Shown: positions 8,070 through 18,727 of the stretch, piece after piece | Position numbering within the stretch: the first letter of the stretch is position 1 | Layout of the letters: each line of letters starts with the position of its first letter | Translations under genes and position numbers: made by a program | The notes under the pieces: model-generated | Databases searched by the model: none | What the model was told of the DNA's origin: nothing | Seen by the model: the letters and a program-made list of their open reading frames with translations, nothing else | Origin: Pseudomonas arsenicoxydans | Lineage (GTDB): Bacteria; Pseudomonadota; Gammaproteobacteria; Pseudomonadales; Pseudomonadaceae | Assembly (NCBI RefSeq): GCF_900103875.1 | Contig: NZ_LT629705.1 | Location: 2,303,001 to 2,367,000 of the forward strand | Length of the DNA: 64,000 bases | Direction: 5' to 3'

Positions 8070-8501
8070 GATCGAACTCCTCTCGAAGCCAACACTTTTG
8101 AAACCTTCCCCACGTCATCCCGCCACGAATGTTGAGTGTTATCAGGGATCAAGGCCCCTGCGACCTGTGAGGGTTGTCCACTAACGCGGGACTGGCGGCT
8201 CTTTACGACCGGGAGCGTGGGCATCTCATGATCTGGCCTCCTGAGCACTTCTGAGGAAGTGGGCGGGTGGAGGCTGCGCTAGCTGACGAGACCAACGCCG
8301 CGAGATACTGAGTCGAGTGAAGGCAGCTATGCGATGACTGGGGCGCGCCTGACTGTCATTCAGGTGCAGTCCATTCCGTGGGCTGCGGCACCATCATCTG
8401 CATCGCTGTTGCTGGTGACTTTTCGGTGTTTGTCACGCCGATTGTCACGAGGGGAAATGCCGCAAAGCCTTGTACGAGTTGGGCTGCAGCAGCGTGAGGA
8501 A

Positions 8502-8534
8502 CGTCCGTCTCTTTCCGGGAGAAAGAGACGGACG
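8502..8534. repeat. Perfect 14-bp stem-loop
   Basis: CGTCCGTCTCTTTC (8502-8515) pairs perfectly with GAAAGAGACGGACG (8521-8534) around the 5-base loop CGGGA. No T-run follows on either strand, so it is not a typical terminator. It may be a protein-binding or processing site of the island. Confidence 0.7.
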
Positions 8535-8895
8535 CAAGTTGGCGCATGGAAATGGCCAAGCGGATAAGTTGCTGCAGGGCAGCTACGGGAGGGTGGTTTT
8601 TGCCGCAATAGACAAAGCTAAGAAGTAGGCATCCATCACATCGCTGTGACTGTGCGAGCCGCCGGACGCTAATCGCACTTTGGGTGAACCACCACGGTGT
8701 GGCGTAGCCTTGAAGGTTCTGGCTACCTGGGTTGCTGTCAACGACAGCGTTTGCACGAACTTTTCTACGCTCGTGGATACACGGGGTCAAGGCTCGTTTT
8801 TTCGAGAGTTCTGCGGCTGCGAATGACATCAGCCCTCTAAGGAAAACCGTGGTTTCCAGAAGACGATTGTGTGGGCTTTTAGATTTTTTAAGTGA

Positions 8896-8940
8896 GGTCC
8901 ATCCAAACATGGCGGCTTTGCAGCCCTGTTTGGATGGACC
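8896..8940. repeat. Perfect 14-bp inverted repeat downstream of the integrase
   Basis: GGTCCATCCAAACA (8896-8909) pairs perfectly with TGTTTGGATGGACC (8927-8940) across a 17-base loop. It lies 38 bases past the stop of the intact integrase. Without a T-run on the minus strand side it is only a possible terminator; an excision or recombinase accessory site is an alternative. Confidence 0.65.
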
Positions 8941-8978
8941 CGCGAGGAAAGCAAAACCGCGGAGATTTCATTGACCTG

Positions 8979-10298
8979 TTATCGCTGGAATGCGCCACGC
9001 TCATCTTCGAAGGCAGTGAGGTCGCGACCGACGGAGTTGGCTCCAAGAAGTACCGACGCCTTCTGCGACAGAAACTGATTAACCCGCGTATCAAACTGAT
9101 CCCGCAGGCACGCGGTAATTCCATCCTTCAGCGCACTGAGGTAATCGGCATACCACTGCATCATGATCCGCCGTTGCGTCAAATACAGCGCTTGGTTGTA
9201 CTCACCGGCGATGCCGCCCTCGACGTGCGCCAGCTGACTTTCAACGTGGTCCTTCAACCACCCATGTTCCCGTAGCAGCGTGCTCGCGGTGTGGCGAACG
9301 CCATGGCTGACCATCCGCCCTTTGTAGCCAATTTTGGCAAACACCAGATTGATTGTGTTCTCGCTGATGACGGGCCGCTTCTCGCCACTGCCCGGAAACA
9401 GATACCGGCTGCGGCCAGTGCATTGATGCAACTTGATCAGCATCGCGACCAATTGATGGGGAAGGGGACTAACGTAATCCCTGCGCATCTTCATGCGCTC
9501 CGCAGGAATGGTCCACATGCCTTCTTCAAAATCGATTTCATCCCACGTCGCATAGCGAACCATGCCGGGTCGGCTCGCAGTGAGTATCGACATCCATGCA
9601 GCGATTCTCGATGGCAGTCGGCTGGTGGTCTTGCTCAGCGCTTGGAGAAATTCGGGTAGTTCGCTTTCATGCAGATGCGGGTAGTGTTGAGGGGGAGGAA
9701 GGGGCAACGCGATAGCGTGAAGTTCGGAAGCCGGATTGTGCTCGCACAGGCCGCGTGCAATCGCTTGACTGAAAATCTGCTTGAGCCAGGTCCGGGCCTT
9801 GTCTGCCACGTTGAACGCGCCACGTTTTTCGATGCTGGCCTGCAGCTTCGCGCAGTCGGCCCGAGTGATGTCCTCCAACTGCTTCTCACCAAGCGCCGGC
9901 AGCAGATCCTTGTCGAGGTAGTCGCGAATCTTTTTCAGCGTCGCAGGGCTGCGACCAGAGTCAGCCTTGAACTGATACCAGTACTCCGTAGCCCGCCGGA
10001 AGGTGTTAAGCCCAGCATCCCGTTGCTGCTGCTTGTCATCCCGTCGCTTGGCTCCAGGATTGATATCGTCCTTGAGCAGCTTGCGGCATTCGGCAGCCCG
10101 TTCACGAGCTTCCTGCAAGGAGATGGTTGGATAGACGCCAAGCGACATCCGCGCAGGTCGACCACGATACGTATAGCGGAAATGCCAGTACTTGCACCCA
10201 TTCGGCTGAACCAGAAGGGCAAGACCCGAACTATCACCCAACGTGTATTGCTTGTCGGCGGGCTTGGAGGCTTTGATTTGCAAGGCAGTGAGGAGCAT
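8979..10298 (-). CDS. P4-type site-specific tyrosine integrase (genomic island integrase)
   Basis: The 439-residue enzyme has the layout of tRNA-targeting island integrases. The N-terminal DUF4102 arm-binding domain carries YTLGDSSGLALLV and RMSLGVYPTISLQEAR. A SAM-like core-binding domain lies near residues 105-190. The catalytic domain shows Arg in TASRPGMVRYATWDEID, HGVRHTASTLL as the H-x-x-R box, and Tyr in EYNQALYLTQRR. All catalytic residues appear intact. ATG at 10298 has GGAGGT nine bases upstream; an earlier start at 10367 is unlikely. The gene begins 162 bases from the 3' end of tRNA-Leu, the usual attachment site, so it is expected to drive integration and excision of the DNA to its left. 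Confidence 0.93.
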   Translation of the reverse strand: MLLTALQIKASKPADKQYTLGDSSGLALLVQPNGCKYWHFRYTYRGRPARMSLGVYPTISLQEARERAAECRKLLKDDINPGAKRRDDKQQQRDAGLNTFRRATEYWYQFKADSGRSPATLKKIRDYLDKDLLPALGEKQLEDITRADCAKLQASIEKRGAFNVADKARTWLKQIFSQAIARGLCEHNPASELHAIALPLPPPQHYPHLHESELPEFLQALSKTTSRLPSRIAAWMSILTASRPGMVRYATWDEIDFEEGMWTIPAERMKMRRDYVSPLPHQLVAMLIKLHQCTGRSRYLFPGSGEKRPVISENTINLVFAKIGYKGRMVSHGVRHTASTLLREHGWLKDHVESQLAHVEGGIAGEYNQALYLTQRRIMMQWYADYLSALKDGITACLRDQFDTRVNQFLSQKASVLLGANSVGRDLTAFEDERGAFQR

Positions 10299-10460
10299 GG
10301 CTGTACACCTCCGGTTCTCGAACTGGAATCTGTACAGAAAATGTACCAAAAAGAGGCTGGCTTGCAAGAGGCGGGGATGGAACCCCAGAGACCAAAAAGC
10401 CCGCAGTTAGCGGGCTCTAGGGTGTTGAGTAGACGCTGGTAGTCGTCTATGTACTGCAAA

Positions 10461-10545
10461 TGGTGCCCCGAGGGAGACTCGAACTCCCACTCCTTTCGAA
10501 AACGGATTTTGAATCCGCCGCGTCTACCAATTCCGCCATCAGGGC
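10461..10545 (-). tRNA. tRNA-Leu, anticodon CAA
   Basis: The minus strand folds as a class II tRNA: acceptor GCCCTGA, D-loop GGTAGACGC, anticodon stem-loop GGATTCAAAATCC (anticodon CAA, reads UUG), a long variable arm, TTCGAGTC in the T-loop and an encoded CCA end. The 85-base length includes CCA. Its 3' end faces the integrase gene, so it is the likely attB site of the island. Confidence 0.97.
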
Positions 10546-10558
10546 TCAATGGCGGCGA

Positions 10559-10587
10559 AGTATAGAGATGAGATTACCGTCGGTCAA
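10559..10587 (-). promoter_or_regulatory. Sigma-70 promoter of tRNA-Leu
   Basis: On the minus strand TTGACC (10582-10587) and TATACT (10559-10564) are 17 bases apart. A GC-rich discriminator (TCGCCGCC) follows, typical of stringently controlled stable-RNA promoters. Confidence 0.8.
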
Positions 10588-10652
10588 TCAGGTACATAGA
10601 GAATTTTCACTATTTCGGCTAGACTTCCGGCCCCTGCTAGACGAACCCCATC

Positions 10653-12832
<2,180 letters not shown>

Positions 12833-12875
12833 GTTTTCTGACCCCAAGATTCAACATTTGCAACTGGAGTGCTAA

Positions 12876-13214
12876 ATGAGCTTTTTTATCTCTAATGCCA
12901 TGGCTGACGCTGCTGCACCGGCAGCTGCCGGCCCAATGGGTGGCGGTTTTGAGTGGATTTTCCTAGTCGGTTTCCTGGTCATCTTCTATCTGATGATCTG
13001 GCGTCCACAGGCCAAGCGCGCCAAAGAGCAGAAGAACCTGCTGAGCAGCCTGCAGAAAGGCGACGAAGTTGTGACCACCGGTGGTATCGCCGGCAAGATC
13101 ACTAAAGTAGCCGACGATTTCGTTGTTCTGGAAGTTTCCGACACTGTCGAAATGAAGTTCCAGAAGGGCGCTATTGCCGCGACGCTGCCAAAAGGCACGC
13201 TGAAAGCGATCTAA
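12876..13214 (+). CDS. yajC: Preprotein translocase subunit YajC
   Basis: YajC is a small inner-membrane protein of the SecDF-YajC complex that assists SecYEG-driven export. The 112-residue protein has one membrane helix (about residues 28-46, FLVGFLVIFYLMIW) followed by RPQAKRAKEQ and a cytoplasmic domain with GDEVVTTGGIAGKI. The order tgt-yajC-secD-secF is the standard one. A hairpin without a T-run (13239-13257) separates it from secD. Confidence 0.97.
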   Translation: MSFFISNAMADAAAPAAAGPMGGGFEWIFLVGFLVIFYLMIWRPQAKRAKEQKNLLSSLQKGDEVVTTGGIAGKITKVADDFVVLEVSDTVEMKFQKGAIAATLPKGTLKAI

Positions 13215-13238
13215 GTTTCAACTTCATATTCAATCGAC

Positions 13239-13257
13239 GGGGCGCGCAAGGCGCCCC
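13239..13257 (+). other. Intercistronic hairpin between yajC and secD
   Basis: GGGGCGC (13239-13245) pairs with GCGCCCC (13251-13257) around a 5-base loop. No T-run follows, so it is more likely an mRNA-stability or partial attenuation element than a terminator. Confidence 0.55.
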
Positions 13258-13277
13258 GCGTCATAACGGGCGGCGTG

Positions 13278-15146
13278 ATGCTGAACAAATACCCTCTGTG
13301 GAAATACATTCTGATCCTGGCGGTGCTGGCGGTCGGTCTGATTTATTCCGCTCCCAATCTATATCCTGATGACCCAGCCATTCAGGTCAGCGGTGCAAGT
13401 ACTGCGCTGTTGGTCAATCAGGCTGATCTGGACCGTGTGAGCACTGCGCTCAAGGAATCCGGGATCAGCGTCAAGGCGGCCACTCTGGCGGCAAACGGCA
13501 AGGGCGGCCTGATCCGTCTGACCAAGGCTGAAGATCAGCTGCCGGCCAAAGACGTCGTGCGCAAGGCTTTGGGTGATGACTACGTCGTCGCACTGAACCT
13601 GGCGCAAACCACCCCGCAATGGCTGCGCAGCCTGGGCGCGCACCCGATGAAGCTGGGTCTGGACTTGTCCGGTGGTGTGCACTTCCTGCTCGAAGTGGAC
13701 ATGGACAAAGCCCTCGACGCACGCCTGAAAGTCTACGAAGGCGACGTCAAGAGCCTGTTGCGTAAAGAGAAACTGCGTTATCGCAGCCTGCCGCAACTCA
13801 ACGGTGCCATTCAGCTGGGTTTCAGTGATGAAGCTTCCCGCGAACAGGCCCGTGCGCTGGTCCGCAAGAACTTCAACGATTTCGACATTGTTCCGGCCGA
13901 CCTCAATGGCCAACCGGTGCTGCGTCTGGCGATGACCCCGGCCAAGCTGGCGGAAATCCGTGAATACTCCATCAAGCAGAACTTGACCACGGTACGTAAC
14001 CGCGTCAACGAGCTGGGTGTTGCCGAACCGATCGTCCAGCGTCAGGGCGCCAACCGCATCGTGGTTGAGCTGCCAGGCGTGCAGGACACCGCAGAAGCCA
14101 AGCGTATCCTCGGCAAGACGGCCAACCTCGAGTTCCGTCTGGCTGCTGAGCCGGGTGCATCGAAAGCCACTTCCGAGACCTTCGAGTTCCGTGAAGGCAA
14201 GCGTCCGCCTGCACAGATCGAGCGTGGCCTGATCATCACCGGTGACCAGGTCACTGACGCCAAGGCTGGCTTCGGCGAGCACGGCACGCCAGAAGTGAAC
14301 ATCCGTCTGGATGGCCACGGTGGCGAGCTGATGAGTCGTGCGACTCGCAGCAACGTGGGTCGCAGCATGGCGGTGATCTTCATCGAGCAGCGCCCGGTGA
14401 CCACTTACGTCAAGCAAATGGTCAACGGCGTCGAGAAAGACGTACCGGTACAAACGTTTAAAGAAGAGAAGAAGATCATCAGCCTGGCGACCATCCAGTC
14501 GCCGCTCGGTGCTCAATTCCGCATCACTGGCCTGAACGGCCAGGGTGAGTCGTCCGAACTGGCGCTGCTGTTGCGTGCCGGTGGTCTGGCTGCACCGATG
14601 TACTTCGCTGAAGAGCGCACTATTGGCCCGAGCCTGGGTGCTGACAACATCACCAAAGGTATCGATGCATCGTTGTGGGGCATGCTGTTTGTCTCGCTGT
14701 TCATCATCGCCATCTACCGCTTCTTCGGCATCATCGCCACCGTCGCTCTGGCGGTGAACATGGTGCTGCTGCTGGCGTTGATGTCGCTGCTGGGTGCAAC
14801 GCTGACCCTGCCAGGTATCGCCGGTATCGTGTTGACGATGGGTATGGCGGTCGACGCCAACGTACTGATCTTCTCGCGGATTCGTGAAGAGATCGCGGCA
14901 GGCATGACGGTACAACGGGCAATCAACGAAGGCTTCGGCCGGGCATTCACCGCGATTCTCGACGCCAACCTGACAACACTGTTGGTCGGCGGGATTCTCT
15001 TTGCGATGGGCACCGGTCCCGTCAAAGGCTTCGCAGTGACCATGTCCCTCGGGATCTTTACCTCGATGTTCACGGCCATCATGGTGACCCGCGCGATGGT
15101 CAACCTGATCTTCGGCGGTCGTGACTTCAAGAAGTTGTGGATTTAA
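13278..15146 (+). CDS. secD: Protein translocase subunit SecD
   Basis: SecD is an RND-type inner-membrane protein that uses the proton gradient to complete translocation on the periplasmic side. The 622-residue protein has an N-terminal helix (YILILAVLAVGLIYSAP), the motif LGLDLSGGVHFLLEVD, a large periplasmic P1 domain, and five C-terminal helices with GMAVDANVLIFSRIREE, the region holding the proton-relay Asp. ATG at 13278 is used; a GTG directly before it is possible. secF follows after nine bases. Confidence 0.98.
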   Translation: MLNKYPLWKYILILAVLAVGLIYSAPNLYPDDPAIQVSGASTALLVNQADLDRVSTALKESGISVKAATLAANGKGGLIRLTKAEDQLPAKDVVRKALGDDYVVALNLAQTTPQWLRSLGAHPMKLGLDLSGGVHFLLEVDMDKALDARLKVYEGDVKSLLRKEKLRYRSLPQLNGAIQLGFSDEASREQARALVRKNFNDFDIVPADLNGQPVLRLAMTPAKLAEIREYSIKQNLTTVRNRVNELGVAEPIVQRQGANRIVVELPGVQDTAEAKRILGKTANLEFRLAAEPGASKATSETFEFREGKRPPAQIERGLIITGDQVTDAKAGFGEHGTPEVNIRLDGHGGELMSRATRSNVGRSMAVIFIEQRPVTTYVKQMVNGVEKDVPVQTFKEEKKIISLATIQSPLGAQFRITGLNGQGESSELALLLRAGGLAAPMYFAEERTIGPSLGADNITKGIDASLWGMLFVSLFIIAIYRFFGIIATVALAVNMVLLLALMSLLGATLTLPGIAGIVLTMGMAVDANVLIFSRIREEIAAGMTVQRAINEGFGRAFTAILDANLTTLLVGGILFAMGTGPVKGFAVTMSLGIFTSMFTAIMVTRAMVNLIFGGRDFKKLWI

Positions 15147-15155
15147 GGGGCTGCC

Positions 15156-16070
15156 ATGTTACGTACAATCAACTTCATGGGCGTTCGCAACTTTGCGTTC
15201 GGCGTCACATTGTTCCTTACTGCGCTGGCCATTTTCAGCGTCTTTCATAAGGGCATGAACTGGGGCCTGGACTTCACCGGTGGTACGCTCATTGAGCTGA
15301 CCTACGAGCGTCCGGCCGATGTCACCAAGGTGCGTGAGCAGCTGGTTACGGCGGGTTATCACGAGGCAATCGTGCAGAGCTTCGGTGCAACTACCGATTT
15401 GCTGGTGCGCATGCCGGGTGAAGATCCGCAACTGGGTCACCAGGTAGCCGAAGCGCTGCTGAAGGTCGGTGGCGATAACCCGGCGACGGTCAAGCGCGTT
15501 GAGTTCGTCGGTCCTCAGGTGGGTGAAGAGCTTCGCGACCAGGGCGGCCTCGGCATGCTGATGGCGCTGGGCGGTATCCTGATCTACCTGGCTTTCCGCT
15601 TTCAGTGGAAGTTCGCGATCGGTGCCATCGTTTCCCTGATCCACGACGTGATCGTGACTATCGGTATCCTGTCGTTCTTCCAGATCACCTTCGACCTGAC
15701 GGTGCTGGCGGCGGTACTGGCGATCATCGGTTACTCGCTCAACGACACCATCGTGGTATTCGACCGGGTTCGTGAGAACTTCCGTGTTTTGCGCAAGGCC
15801 AACCTGATCGAGAACATCAACATCTCGACCACGCAAACCCTGCTGCGGACCATGGCGACGTCGATCTCCACCTTGCTGGCGATTGCAGCGCTGTTGTTCT
15901 TCGGTGGCGACAACCTGTTCGGCTTCTCCATTGCGCTGTTCATCGGCGTACTGGCGGGTACTTACTCGTCGATCTACATCGCGAACGTGGTGCTGATCTG
16001 GCTGAACCTGAACAGCGAGGATCTGATTCCTCCTGCGGCAACCGAGAAGGAAGTCGACGACCGTCCATAA
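15156..16070 (+). CDS. secF: Protein translocase subunit SecF
   Basis: SecF pairs with SecD in the inner membrane. The 304-residue protein has a first helix, the GLDFTGGTLIEL motif, a short periplasmic domain and five C-terminal helices. GYSLNDTIVVFDRVREN is the conserved functional segment equivalent to the SecD AVDANVLIF block. It ends the operon: a strong terminator follows 33 bases after the stop. Confidence 0.98.
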   Translation: MLRTINFMGVRNFAFGVTLFLTALAIFSVFHKGMNWGLDFTGGTLIELTYERPADVTKVREQLVTAGYHEAIVQSFGATTDLLVRMPGEDPQLGHQVAEALLKVGGDNPATVKRVEFVGPQVGEELRDQGGLGMLMALGGILIYLAFRFQWKFAIGAIVSLIHDVIVTIGILSFFQITFDLTVLAAVLAIIGYSLNDTIVVFDRVRENFRVLRKANLIENINISTTQTLLRTMATSISTLLAIAALLFFGGDNLFGFSIALFIGVLAGTYSSIYIANVVLIWLNLNSEDLIPPAATEKEVDDRP

Positions 16071-16102
16071 CGGCCATCGATCTTCCGGTTGTCAGCCCAA
16101 AA

Positions 16103-16131
16103 AGGCGCGAGTTGAACTCGCGCCTTTTTTT
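16103..16131 (+). terminator. Terminator of the queA-secF operon
   Basis: GGCGCGAG pairs with CTCGCGCC around a short TTGAA loop, followed by seven T; a run of five A precedes the stem, so it may act on both strands. Confidence 0.9.
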
Positions 16132-16190
16132 GTGCTCCAAGGCTGGGAGAAGCGCGGACATGTTCCGCGGGTGATGGTCAGGAGGTTCAT

Positions 16191-16742
16191 GTGAACAAGT
16201 CGTTGCTGGTTGGTGCGGTATTGGGTGCTGTCGGTGTGACTGCCGGGGGTGCTGTTGCCACCTACAGCCTGGTTAAAAGCGGCCCTGAGTATGCGCAAGT
16301 TCTAGCCGTTGAACCGGTCAAGACACAGATCAAAACGCCACGTGAAGTGTGCAAGGATGTAGCAGTAACCCGGCAAGCGCCGGTGAAAGACCAACACCAG
16401 ATCCTGGGTACCGCCATTGGTGCGGTGGCAGGTGGTTTGTTGGGTAACCAGATTGGCGGCGGTACGGGCAAGAAAATTGCCACGGTTGCCGGCGCGGTCG
16501 GCGGTGGTTACGCGGGCAACAAGGTGCAGGAAGGTATGCAGAATCGCGACACCTACACCACGACCCAAACTCGCTGTAACACCGTGAATGACATCAGTGA
16601 CAAGGTCGTCGGATACGACGTTCGTTACTCGCTCGATGGCAAGGAAGGCAAAGTGCGGATGGATCGTGATCCGGGCAACCAGATTCCGGTCGACAAGGAA
16701 GGCAAGCTGGTCCTGTCGCAGAACAACGAACAGAATCGCTAA
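16191..16742 (+). CDS. Glycine-zipper 2TM domain protein
   Basis: The 183-residue envelope protein starts with GTG behind an AGGAGG site. An N-terminal hydrophobic segment (residues 4-28) serves as signal anchor. A glycine zipper follows at about 65-105 (GTAIGAVAGGLLGNQIGGG and GAVGGGYAGNKVQ), the Rick_17kDa_Anti/2TM type found in outer-membrane lipoproteins of the SlyB/OsmB type. The C-terminal part (YDVRYSLDGKEGKVRMD) is the usual soluble domain. There is no lipobox Cys, so it is not an obvious lipoprotein. Its role in envelope integrity is inferred from the family. It is monocistronic with its own terminator. Confidence 0.85.
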   Translation: MNKSLLVGAVLGAVGVTAGGAVATYSLVKSGPEYAQVLAVEPVKTQIKTPREVCKDVAVTRQAPVKDQHQILGTAIGAVAGGLLGNQIGGGTGKKIATVAGAVGGGYAGNKVQEGMQNRDTYTTTQTRCNTVNDISDKVVGYDVRYSLDGKEGKVRMDRDPGNQIPVDKEGKLVLSQNNEQNR

Positions 16743-16767
16743 ATATTCAGGTTTAAGCGTCAAAAAG

Positions 16768-16792
16768 AAGCACCCTGCGGGGTGCTTTTTTT
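16768..16792 (+). terminator. Terminator of the glycine-zipper gene
   Basis: AAGCACCC and GGGTGCTT form a stem with loop TGCG, followed by T7. Confidence 0.88.
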
Positions 16793-16825
16793 GTGCCCGC
16801 CATTTATGCATCGCCACCGATCCGG

Positions 16826-16913
16826 TGTGGGAGCGGGCTTGCCCGCGATAGCGAGGTGTCAGTCGACATTAATCCGGTGATGACGCCATCGCGGGCAAGC
16901 CCGCTCCCACAGG
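16826..16913. repeat. REP pair (REPIN), family A
   Basis: Two inverted copies of TGTGGGAGCGGGCTTGCCCGC (16826-16848 and 16890-16912) flank a 40-base spacer that includes GTGTCAGTCGACATTAAT. This is the common pseudomonad REP, probably spread by a RAYT transposase located elsewhere. Confidence 0.9.
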
Positions 16914-16948
16914 GTTCTGTGGTGTGCCTGGGGTGAAATTGCAGGCAT

Positions 16949-16978
16949 AAAAAAAGCACCCCGAAGGGTGCTTTTTTG
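16949..16978 (-). terminator. Bidirectional terminator downstream of suhB
   Basis: AAGCACCC and GGGTGCTT flank the short CGAA loop, with A6 before and T6 after. It lies 12 bases past the suhB stop on the minus strand. Confidence 0.88.
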
Positions 16979-16989
16979 TGCGCGGTCGC

Positions 16990-17808
16990 TTAGCGTTTCA
17001 GCGAGGCCGGGAGGTGCGGTTGGATGGCTGTCAGTACTGCTTTGAAGCACTTGGTGTTGCCGGCAACGATGTGGCCTTTTTCAAGGAAATCGTGGCCGCC
17101 GGTGAAGTCGCTCACCAAGCCGCCGGCTTCCTGGATCAGCAGGGCGCCTGCAGCCATGTCCCACTCGGACAGACCCGACTCCCAGAACGCATCGAAACGA
17201 CCGGCAGCGACATAGGCCAAGTCCAGGCTCGCCGAACCGGCGCGGCGGATGCCGGCAGTCTGGCCAACCAGGGCGCGGAACATGCCCAGGTAGTTGTCGA
17301 GGTTGTCCATTTGGTCATCACGGAACGGGAAGCCGGTACCCAGCAGGGCGCCGTCAAGGCTGGTACGACCGCTAACGCGCAGGCGACGACCGTTCAGTTG
17401 AGCGCCGCGACCACGGCTGGCGGTGAATTCTTCCTGGCGAACCGGGTCCAGAACAACAGCGTGTTCCAGGCGACCGCGGTATTTGCAGGCGATGCTGACA
17501 GCGAAGTGAGGAATGCCGCGCAGGAAGTTGGTGGTGCCGTCCAGTGGATCGATGATCCACAGGTATTCTTCGCCTTCGATCCCGGTGCCAGCGTGCATGC
17601 CGGTTTCTTCACCCATGATCGAGTGGTTCGGGTAAGCCTTGCGCAGCGCGTCGATGATTTTCTGTTCAGCGGCGCGATCCACCTCGGATACGTAATCCTT
17701 GGCGTCTTTTTCGTCGACCTTGATGGTATCCAGGCGCTCGATGGAGCGGAAGATCAATTCACTGGCGCTGCGGGCGGCGCGCAGCGCGATATTCAGCATG
17801 GGCTGCAT
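16990..17808 (-). CDS. suhB: Inositol-1-monophosphatase / Nus factor SuhB
   Basis: SuhB hydrolyses inositol-1-phosphate with magnesium and, in enterobacteria, also joins the rRNA antitermination complex; in Pseudomonas aeruginosa it affects virulence regulation. The 272-residue protein shows the metal motifs GEE (about residue 67), WIIDPLDGTTNF (about 85) and WDMAAGALLIQEAGG (about 212). It is soluble and of normal length. It is divergent from trmJ, with about 145 bases between them, and has a strong terminator. Confidence 0.97.
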   Translation of the reverse strand: MQPMLNIALRAARSASELIFRSIERLDTIKVDEKDAKDYVSEVDRAAEQKIIDALRKAYPNHSIMGEETGMHAGTGIEGEEYLWIIDPLDGTTNFLRGIPHFAVSIACKYRGRLEHAVVLDPVRQEEFTASRGRGAQLNGRRLRVSGRTSLDGALLGTGFPFRDDQMDNLDNYLGMFRALVGQTAGIRRAGSASLDLAYVAAGRFDAFWESGLSEWDMAAGALLIQEAGGLVSDFTGGHDFLEKGHIVAGNTKCFKAVLTAIQPHLPASLKR

Positions 17809-17954
17809 GGATGTGTCACCTAAGGTTGTTAAAGAAAGCCGGGCATTCTATCAGAACTTTTCTACAGGTGAAGGTTGGTGTTCGCTTTCATAGCTTAACG
17901 GTAGGTTGAGCTGTAAGATTCTGCTCCCGATTATTGTGTTCGAGAGCGCCTCCC

Positions 17955-18725
17955 TTGCTGCAAAACATTCGTGTCGTCCTGGTCAATACCAGCCACCCCG
18001 GCAATATCGGCGGGGCTGCGCGTGCCATGAAGAACATGGGCCTGTCGCGGCTGGTGCTGGTCGAGCCACGGTTGTTCCCGCACCACGAAGCCGATGCGCG
18101 TGCATCCGGCGCCGGGGACATCCTTGAAAACGCGCAAGTCGTCGCCACCTTGGAAGATGCCTTGGTCGGCTGCAACCTGGTGCTCGGCACCAGCGCCCGT
18201 GATCGTCGCATTCCATGGCCGCTGCTCGATCCCCGCGAATGCGGTGTGAAAGTGGTTGAAGAAGCCGGGCAGGGCGCCGAGATCGCGTTGGTCTTTGGTC
18301 GTGAAGATTCCGGCCTGACCAATGAAGAGCTGCAGCGATGTCATTATCACGTGCACATCCCATCAGACCCTGAGTTCAGTTCGCTGAACCTTGGGGCAGC
18401 GGTGCAGGTGTTGAGTTATGAAGTGCGCATGTCCTGGCTCGCAGCCCAAGGGCAGCCGAGCAAGGTCGAGAAGGAAGAAGTGGCATCCGTCAAAAGCGCT
18501 GAGCTGGCGACCATGGATGAGCTGGAGCGATTCTATGAACACCTGGAGCAAACCCTGGTGGCCATCGAATTCCTTGACCCGGAAAAACCTCGGCACTTGA
18601 TGGCGCGCCTGCGCCGGTTGTACGGACGTAGCTCGGTCAGCCGGGCGGAAATGAATATATTGCGTGGCATCCTCACGGAAACCCAGAAAGCGGCCCGTGG
18701 CGAGCTTCTAAAGCGGAAGGATTAA
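17955..18725 (+). CDS. trmJ: tRNA (cytidine/uridine-2'-O-)-methyltransferase TrmJ
   Basis: TrmJ methylates the 2'-OH of nucleotide 32 in several tRNAs. The 256-residue protein is a SPOUT enzyme: the N-terminal [20 protein letters not shown], the knot segment [14 protein letters not shown], and [18 protein letters not shown] are the three SAM/trefoil-knot motifs. The TTG at 17955 is selected by alignment with relatives starting [17 protein letters not shown]; a TTG seven codons upstream is the alternative. cysE follows two bases after the stop. Confidence 0.95.
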   Translation: MLQNIRVVLVNTSHPGNIGGAARAMKNMGLSRLVLVEPRLFPHHEADARASGAGDILENAQVVATLEDALVGCNLVLGTSARDRRIPWPLLDPRECGVKVVEEAGQGAEIALVFGREDSGLTNEELQRCHYHVHIPSDPEFSSLNLGAAVQVLSYEVRMSWLAAQGQPSKVEKEEVASVKSAELATMDELERFYEHLEQTLVAIEFLDPEKPRHLMARLRRLYGRSSVSRAEMNILRGILTETQKAARGELLKRKD

Positions 18726-18727
18726 AA

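Larger units (their letters stand above)
8070..8978. other. Non-coding island stretch between two integrase genes
   Basis: No frame has family-like sequence. The longest open stretch (8356-8910, minus strand) has no ribosome site and looks accidental. The segment contains two perfect 14-bp inverted repeats (8502-8534 and 8896-8940), listed separately. Confidence 0.5.

Noticed and set aside
8356..8910. Minus-strand open frame of 184 codons between the two integrases
   Set aside because: No ribosome site, no family motif, and it runs through the perfect stem-loop at 8502-8534; considered chance.
10299..10460. att core duplication next to tRNA-Leu
   Set aside because: No repeat of the tRNA 3' end was found in this gap or in the left 10 kb by eye; the partner site may be outside the window.
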